Source of the DNA: Bin87 sp034423575
GTDB taxonomy: Bacteria; Chloroflexota; Dehalococcoidia; Lucifugimonadales; UBA3495
Length of the DNA stretch: 64,000 bases
Assembly: GCA_034423575.1 (NCBI GenBank)
Contig: DAOUIF010000001.1
Location: 122,142 to 186,141 of the forward strand
Reading direction: 5' to 3'
Shown here: positions 59,651 through 64,000 of the stretch, piece by piece
Position numbering within the stretch: the first letter of the stretch is position 1
Layout: each line of letters starts with the position of its first letter
Position numbers and translations under genes: made by a program
The notes under the pieces: model-generated
Database searches by the model: none
What the model was told of the DNA's origin: nothing
Seen by the model: only the letters and a program-made list of their open reading frames with translations

Positions 59651-61039
59651 CTAATCGTCGTCCATCTCCGGCATCAGCACGAACTCCGGGTAGGACTCCA
59701 TGCCCAGCTCGGCGGCGTCCTGTCCGATGCGCTCGGTGCTTTCCGTTACGCGCAGTCCGATGGTCTTCGAGATGGCGAACCATACCACCCAGGAAATCCC
59801 GAACACGAACGCCCCGATCGACAGTACGCCGACCAGCTGCGTCACTATGTTCCCGCCGGACGCGATGCAAACCGCGACGGTTCCCCAGACGCCCGCGAAC
59901 AGGTGAACCGGCACGGCGCCCACCACGTCGTCGACTTTCACGACCTCCAGCAGCTTGATTCCGGCTGTGCAGATGACCGCGCCGATAATGCCGATCAGAA
60001 CTGCCCAGATGTGCGTCACGAAATCCGGCCCGGCAGTGATGGAAACCAGCCCGGCCAAGCCGCCGTTCAGGCCGACCATCAGGTCGATCCGCCCGAAGAA
60101 CAAACGCGAGACGGACAGCGCGGTTATCACCCCGGCCGCCGCCGCCAGGTTGGTGTTGATCAGAACAACGCTCATTGCCACCGCGTCGGCGGCCGTTCCC
60201 AGCGCCAGTTGGGACCCGCCGTTGAACCCGAACCAGCCCAGCCACAGGATGAACACGCCCAGCGTCACCAATACCACGTTGGACGGAGGAGTCGCGCGCG
60301 CCGACCCGTTTTCGCGGAACTTGCCCAACCTCGGCCCCACCACCAGGATGCCTGCAAGGGCCGCCCATCCGCCGGTGCTGTGCACGATGGTCGAACCGGC
60401 GAAGTCCTGGAACCCCATTGCCGACAGCCATCCCCCGCCCCAGGTCCAGGCGCCCACTATTGGATAGATGAACGCTGTGATCAGGAGGGTGAACAGGAAG
60501 AAGCTCCACATCTTCACGCGCTCGGCCATCGCCCCGGAGATGATGGAAGCGGTCGTAGCCACGAAGACCATCTGGAAGAACCAGTCGGACATCACCGAGT
60601 AACCATTGTCGATTACGGCTGCCAGCGCGGATTCGTCCCCGCCAAGCAGCGCGATCTCGTCGGCCGACGGCCCGTACAGCGGCCACACCACGGTGCCGAT
60701 AACCGTCTGCACGTTGTTGTACATCAGGTTGTAGCCGATGAAGAAGAAAGCCAGCCCGGCGATTGAGTAGATGCCGATGTTCTTCAGGCAGATCATCGAC
60801 GCGTTCTTGGTGCGCACTGAGCCCGCCTCCAGCATGGTGAACCCTGCACACATCCACATCACCAGCGCGCCCCAGATCAGGAACGCGAACGTATTCAGGA
60901 CGAACTGCGTCTCGCCGTCGACGCCCGACGCGTGCGCTGCGTGAGGCCAGGCGAGGAACGCCAGGATGGGCAGGATAAGCGCCGCCCCTATCGCAATGAG
61001 ACGGTATCTCGAATGAGGAAGGACAGCAATCAATCGCAT
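59651..61039 (-). CDS. amt: Ammonium transporter (Amt)
   Basis: 462 residues. N-terminal signal sequence (about 1-36, ending HAAHA-S), then eleven membrane helices. MWMCAGFTMLEAGSVRTKN (about 57-75), DWFFQMVFVATTASIISGAM (about 148-167, with the Phe gate), STIVHSTGGWAALAG (about 213-227, conserved pore His) and HLFAGVWGTVAV (second pore His). It conducts ammonium inward. The ATG at 61039 is chosen (GGAGG seven bases upstream). The usual glnK partner is absent on both sides. The minus-strand gene ends 23 bp from the PrpD terminator. Confidence 0.94.
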   Translation of the reverse strand: MRLIAVLPHSRYRLIAIGAALILPILAFLAWPHAAHASGVDGETQFVLNTFAFLIWGALVMWMCAGFTMLEAGSVRTKNASMICLKNIGIYSIAGLAFFFIGYNLMYNNVQTVIGTVVWPLYGPSADEIALLGGDESALAAVIDNGYSVMSDWFFQMVFVATTASIISGAMAERVKMWSFFLFTLLITAFIYPIVGAWTWGGGWLSAMGFQDFAGSTIVHSTGGWAALAGILVVGPRLGKFRENGSARATPPSNVVLVTLGVFILWLGWFGFNGGSQLALGTAADAVAMSVVLINTNLAAAAGVITALSVSRLFFGRIDLMVGLNGGLAGLVSITAGPDFVTHIWAVLIGIIGAVICTAGIKLLEVVKVDDVVGAVPVHLFAGVWGTVAVCIASGGNIVTQLVGVLSIGAFVFGISWVVWFAISKTIGLRVTESTERIGQDAAELGMESYPEFVLMPEMDDD

Positions 61040-61229
61040 CTTTATCCTCCGTTCCAACGTGGCTAGCTCGCCGCGTTAAAAAATGCGCTGCCGTTTATGG
61101 TGTGCAGCTCGAATCTAGCATTGCGGGCCACCGCTAAACGCCGATAGCCATGGCATAGGTGGCCCTGCTCCCGATGCCGGGAGAAAAATCCTGGTTATGA
61201 GCGCCGTGTCCCCCGAGTGGGAACGCAGC

Positions 61230-61667
61230 TTACGGTTCCAATCGGATCGAATCCCCGATTTTAATATCCCCGCCTTGCAGTACCACGGTCAGGATGCCGC
61301 GCTTGCCGAAGATCTCCTTCTGCAAGCCTGGTATGAGGGCGTCCATCTTCTGACATGGCTCGCAGTCGCCGGTCACTTCCAATGTGACGTGGTTATCCGG
61401 GTCGCCGATGAAGAAAACATGGCCCTGTCGGGCCCCCGAGAGGTCCATGCCGGTGACCGTGATGTTTTCCTTGATCTGGCCAGGCTCCAGCCCGTAATGG
61501 TCGAGCGTTTCCTTGTCCATGACCAGGACTTGCCGGAGATTTCGCGGGTTGCGGCTTCGGTCTCCCTCGATTCCTTCCGCTGAAATTGCCCGGGCCTCTT
61601 GCACCGGGTCGGGAGGCGTGCCTTTCACGCGGGCGATGTGCAGGTTGACTATGGTGCCGGATTGCAT
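61230..61667 (-). CDS. MOSC-domain protein
   Basis: 145 residues, a minimal MOSC fold. GTIVNLHIARVKGTPPDP (4-21), GIEGDRSRNPRNLRQVLVM (about 32-50), ENITVTGMDL (about 66-75) and the conserved Cys in EVTGDCEPCQKM (about 96-107). MOSC domains move sulfur to molybdenum cofactor or reduce N-hydroxylated substrates; small single-domain ones lack a known role. ATG 61667 is fixed by GGAG about seven bases before it; a longer in-frame extension to 61787 is not family-like. Confidence 0.88.
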   Translation of the reverse strand: MQSGTIVNLHIARVKGTPPDPVQEARAISAEGIEGDRSRNPRNLRQVLVMDKETLDHYGLEPGQIKENITVTGMDLSGARQGHVFFIGDPDNHVTLEVTGDCEPCQKMDALIPGLQKEIFGKRGILTVVLQGGDIKIGDSIRLEP

Positions 61668-61767
61668 GGCATGGCTCCTCGGTATCAGGCCGGGCCCGGC
61701 CTCGTATCTGCGGATGGCGAATAGACCGGATTTTAGGATATGGTCGGGCTGTTGGCAAACGGTCGTT

Positions 61768-61797
61768 TTGCCGCATGTCAGAACCATTGGGTAGAAT
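61768..61797 (+). promoter_or_regulatory. Promoter before the enoyl-CoA hydratase gene
   Basis: TTGCCG (61768-61773) and TAGAAT (61792-61797), 18-bp spacer, about 54 bp before the ATG at 61852. Confidence 0.5.
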
Positions 61798-61851
61798 GCA
61801 GTCCAATCCGTTTGCCCCGAAGGTTTTCCGGGGCGCTGAGAGGCATTTGAT

Positions 61852-62703
61852 ATGGCTTACGAGTTCATCAAAACTGAAGTCGTGGACGGCGTGCTGGTGA
61901 TGACCATGCACGATCCGCCCACGCGTAACGCGCTGGGTCAGGACATGGCCGCCGAGATGTTTGATCGGCTGGACGAGTTCGAAAACAACCCGGAAGAGCG
62001 CGTCCTGCTGCTTACAGGCACCGAGCCGTCCTTCTGCTCCGGCGCCAACGTGCGCGGTTTCCGCCAGCGCATCGAAGAGCGCGAAGGACAGGCAGAGCCG
62101 GAACCCCTGACCTGGGGAAAGATGGAATATATGAAGGGGCGACAGCGCAATCCCGAGGGAGGTCCGCGGGTCAACTTCGTCCCGCTCCGCATCCACGACC
62201 TGCAGAAACCGTCCATCGCGGTGGTCAACGGCCCGGCGGCCGGGGTCGGCTGCGGTCTGGCGCTGTCCTGTGATATCCGGGTCGTCGGCGATAGCGGACG
62301 CCTGTCCGAGCGGTTCGTGCTCAACGGCCTGATACCCGGCGACGGCAGTTGCTGGCAGTTGCCCAAGCTGATCGGCGTCAGCAACACCCTGCTCCTGCAG
62401 TACACCGGAGACTGGATGGGCGGCGAGGACGCCGTGCGGATCGGCCTGGCCAGCAAGTGCTTCCCCGACGACCAGTTGATGGAAGGCGCCATGGAATTGG
62501 CTACCCGGATTGCCCGGGGCCCCACCGTTGCGCACTCGCTGACCAAGTACCTGGTGCACGAGAGCATGGACCTCAACTTCCAGGAGGCGCTGGAGCTGGC
62601 GTCAGCGGCCCAGGAGCACGTGCGCCGCACCGAGGACCACAAGATCGCCGTGCAGTGGTTCCTGGACAAAAACCGGGGCATGCCGCCCTTCGTGGGCCGC
62701 TGA
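61852..62703 (+). CDS. Enoyl-CoA hydratase/isomerase family protein
   Basis: 283 residues, crotonase fold. NPEERVLLLTGTEPSFCSGA (about 43-62) and KPSIAVVNGPAAGVGCGLAL (about 119-138) form the two oxyanion-hole segments. SERFVLNGLIPGDGSCWQLP (about 155-174) holds the catalytic-region Gly/Asp instead of the paired Glu of classical hydratases, so isomerase or hydrolase activity is possible. A larger insertion than usual (about 68-115) sits between the two oxyanion segments. Its own promoter precedes it; a palindromic repeat follows 40 bp after the stop. Confidence 0.87.
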   Translation: MAYEFIKTEVVDGVLVMTMHDPPTRNALGQDMAAEMFDRLDEFENNPEERVLLLTGTEPSFCSGANVRGFRQRIEEREGQAEPEPLTWGKMEYMKGRQRNPEGGPRVNFVPLRIHDLQKPSIAVVNGPAAGVGCGLALSCDIRVVGDSGRLSERFVLNGLIPGDGSCWQLPKLIGVSNTLLLQYTGDWMGGEDAVRIGLASKCFPDDQLMEGAMELATRIARGPTVAHSLTKYLVHESMDLNFQEALELASAAQEHVRRTEDHKIAVQWFLDKNRGMPPFVGR

Positions 62704-62742
62704 ACTCCCTTTCCTGTCATTCTGATCTCTCCTTGCTCCGTC

Positions 62743-62762
62743 ATTCCGGCGGAAGCCGGAAT
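62743..62762. repeat. GGAA-loop palindrome (REP-like), copy 2
   Basis: ATTCCGGC / GCCGGAAT around GGAA, flanked by GTC and CCAGAG. Same loop and ATTCC core as 43893-43920. Between the enoyl-CoA hydratase gene and the 23S promoter. Confidence 0.65.
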
Positions 62763-62796
62763 CCAGAGTCCTCTACGAAAAATCGTCACTTTGCCC

Positions 62797-62825
62797 TTGA
62801 CGATTGGGGCGGCACAGGATATAGT
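62797..62825 (+). promoter_or_regulatory. Promoter of the 23S rRNA gene
   Basis: TTGACG (62797-62802) and TATAGT (62820-62825) with the optimal 17-bp spacer, about 158 bp before the 23S 5' end. The leader between holds GC-rich stems and a TTAGGAA/TTCCTAG hairpin (about 62958-62978) near the mature end, probably for processing. Confidence 0.75.
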
Positions 62826-62982
62826 GTTTGCCCACTGACTGAGATGCGGGCGTCCTCCAGCGAGGGTTCCCAGCCACCGGCGGAAAGGCCGTAGAGGCGG
62901 CGCTCGGTTGGTGACCTTAACAACTGAATAGGAAATTTGAACTGTAAGAACCGAGTCTTAGGAATTTGAAGTTCCTAGCGTG

Positions 62983-64000
<1,018 letters not shown>

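Noticed and set aside
61829..61851. TPP riboswitch suggested by GGGGCGCTGAGAGGC before the enoyl-CoA hydratase gene
   Set aside because: Only a short match; the other conserved half of the riboswitch is absent and the gene is not thiamine-related.

Overview
The window looks like the chromosome of a GC-rich, mostly oligotrophic-lifestyle member of the Chloroflexota, most likely the Dehalococcoidia/SAR202 side of the phylum. Four things point that way. There is a large DUF2298 (Chlor_Arch_YYY) membrane protein. There are F420-linked oxidoreductase families and several parallel catabolic families (paired 3-hydroxyisobutyrate-dehydrogenase-like proteins, paired DAO-type flavoproteins, MmgE/PrpD, NIPSNAP). 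A 23S rRNA gene has its own promoter and no 16S gene in front of it. There is also a UGSC-family selenoprotein. This placement is inferred from gene content; no phylogeny was run.

Layout. 1-5.3 kb: the 3' part of a GT39-like/DUF2298 membrane protein, an HpcH/HpaI aldolase and a Gfo/Idh/MocA oxidoreductase closed by a strong terminator. 5.35-6.95 kb (minus): a UGSC selenoprotein gene read through an in-frame UGA, with its conserved partner gene upstream. 7.0-15.0 kb: a replication-initiation neighbourhood made of rplI, dnaB, a DnaD-domain gene and a helicase-loader gene with two AAA+ domains in one chain (minus), then tenA (plus), three tRNAs, an NHL propeller gene and dnaA (minus). 15.4-17.6 kb (minus): a type II restriction-modification pair with an NgoMIV-like endonuclease and an amino-methyltransferase. 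17.6-26.6 kb: an MFS transporter, an F420/PPOX protein, a DAO-type flavoprotein, gcvPA/gcvPB, a HTH-ImmA regulator with a nonsense-interrupted DUF4411 PIN-like gene, and a 3-hydroxyisobutyrate-dehydrogenase-like gene.

26.7-32.7 kb (plus) is a DNA-maintenance island: PHP hydrolase, exonuclease-DinG helicase, two tandem OGG1-type glycosylases and a PIN nuclease. 32.7-35.8 kb (minus) is a cobamide cluster (cobQ, cobU, pduX). 36-46.4 kb (plus) holds secreted or lipoprotein genes, an EmrB-type exporter, a PhnD-like binding protein, a small catabolic cluster (HIBADH-like, class IV aminotransferase, SMP-30, SolA-like oxidase), a DUF4058 gene and crcB. 46.5-54.6 kb (plus) is a long co-directional run: dnaJ, prmA, an atypical kinase, a PP2C phosphatase, inositol-phosphate synthase, a PimA-like glycosyltransferase, a CDP-alcohol phosphatidyltransferase and an alpha/beta hydrolase, ending at a textbook terminator. 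It looks like an inositol-phospholipid/glycolipid pathway next to a kinase-phosphatase pair. 54.6-62.7 kb: an MbfA-like ferritin-VIT1 protein, an NTF2-like protein, an LLM oxidoreductase, NIPSNAP, MmgE/PrpD, an ammonium transporter, a MOSC protein and an enoyl-CoA hydratase. From 62.98 kb to the edge is the 5' third of a 23S rRNA gene behind a near-consensus promoter.

No CRISPR array, prophage or insertion sequence was recognised. Small palindromes of two families and a degenerate CAGGAT-type repeat are scattered in intergenic gaps.
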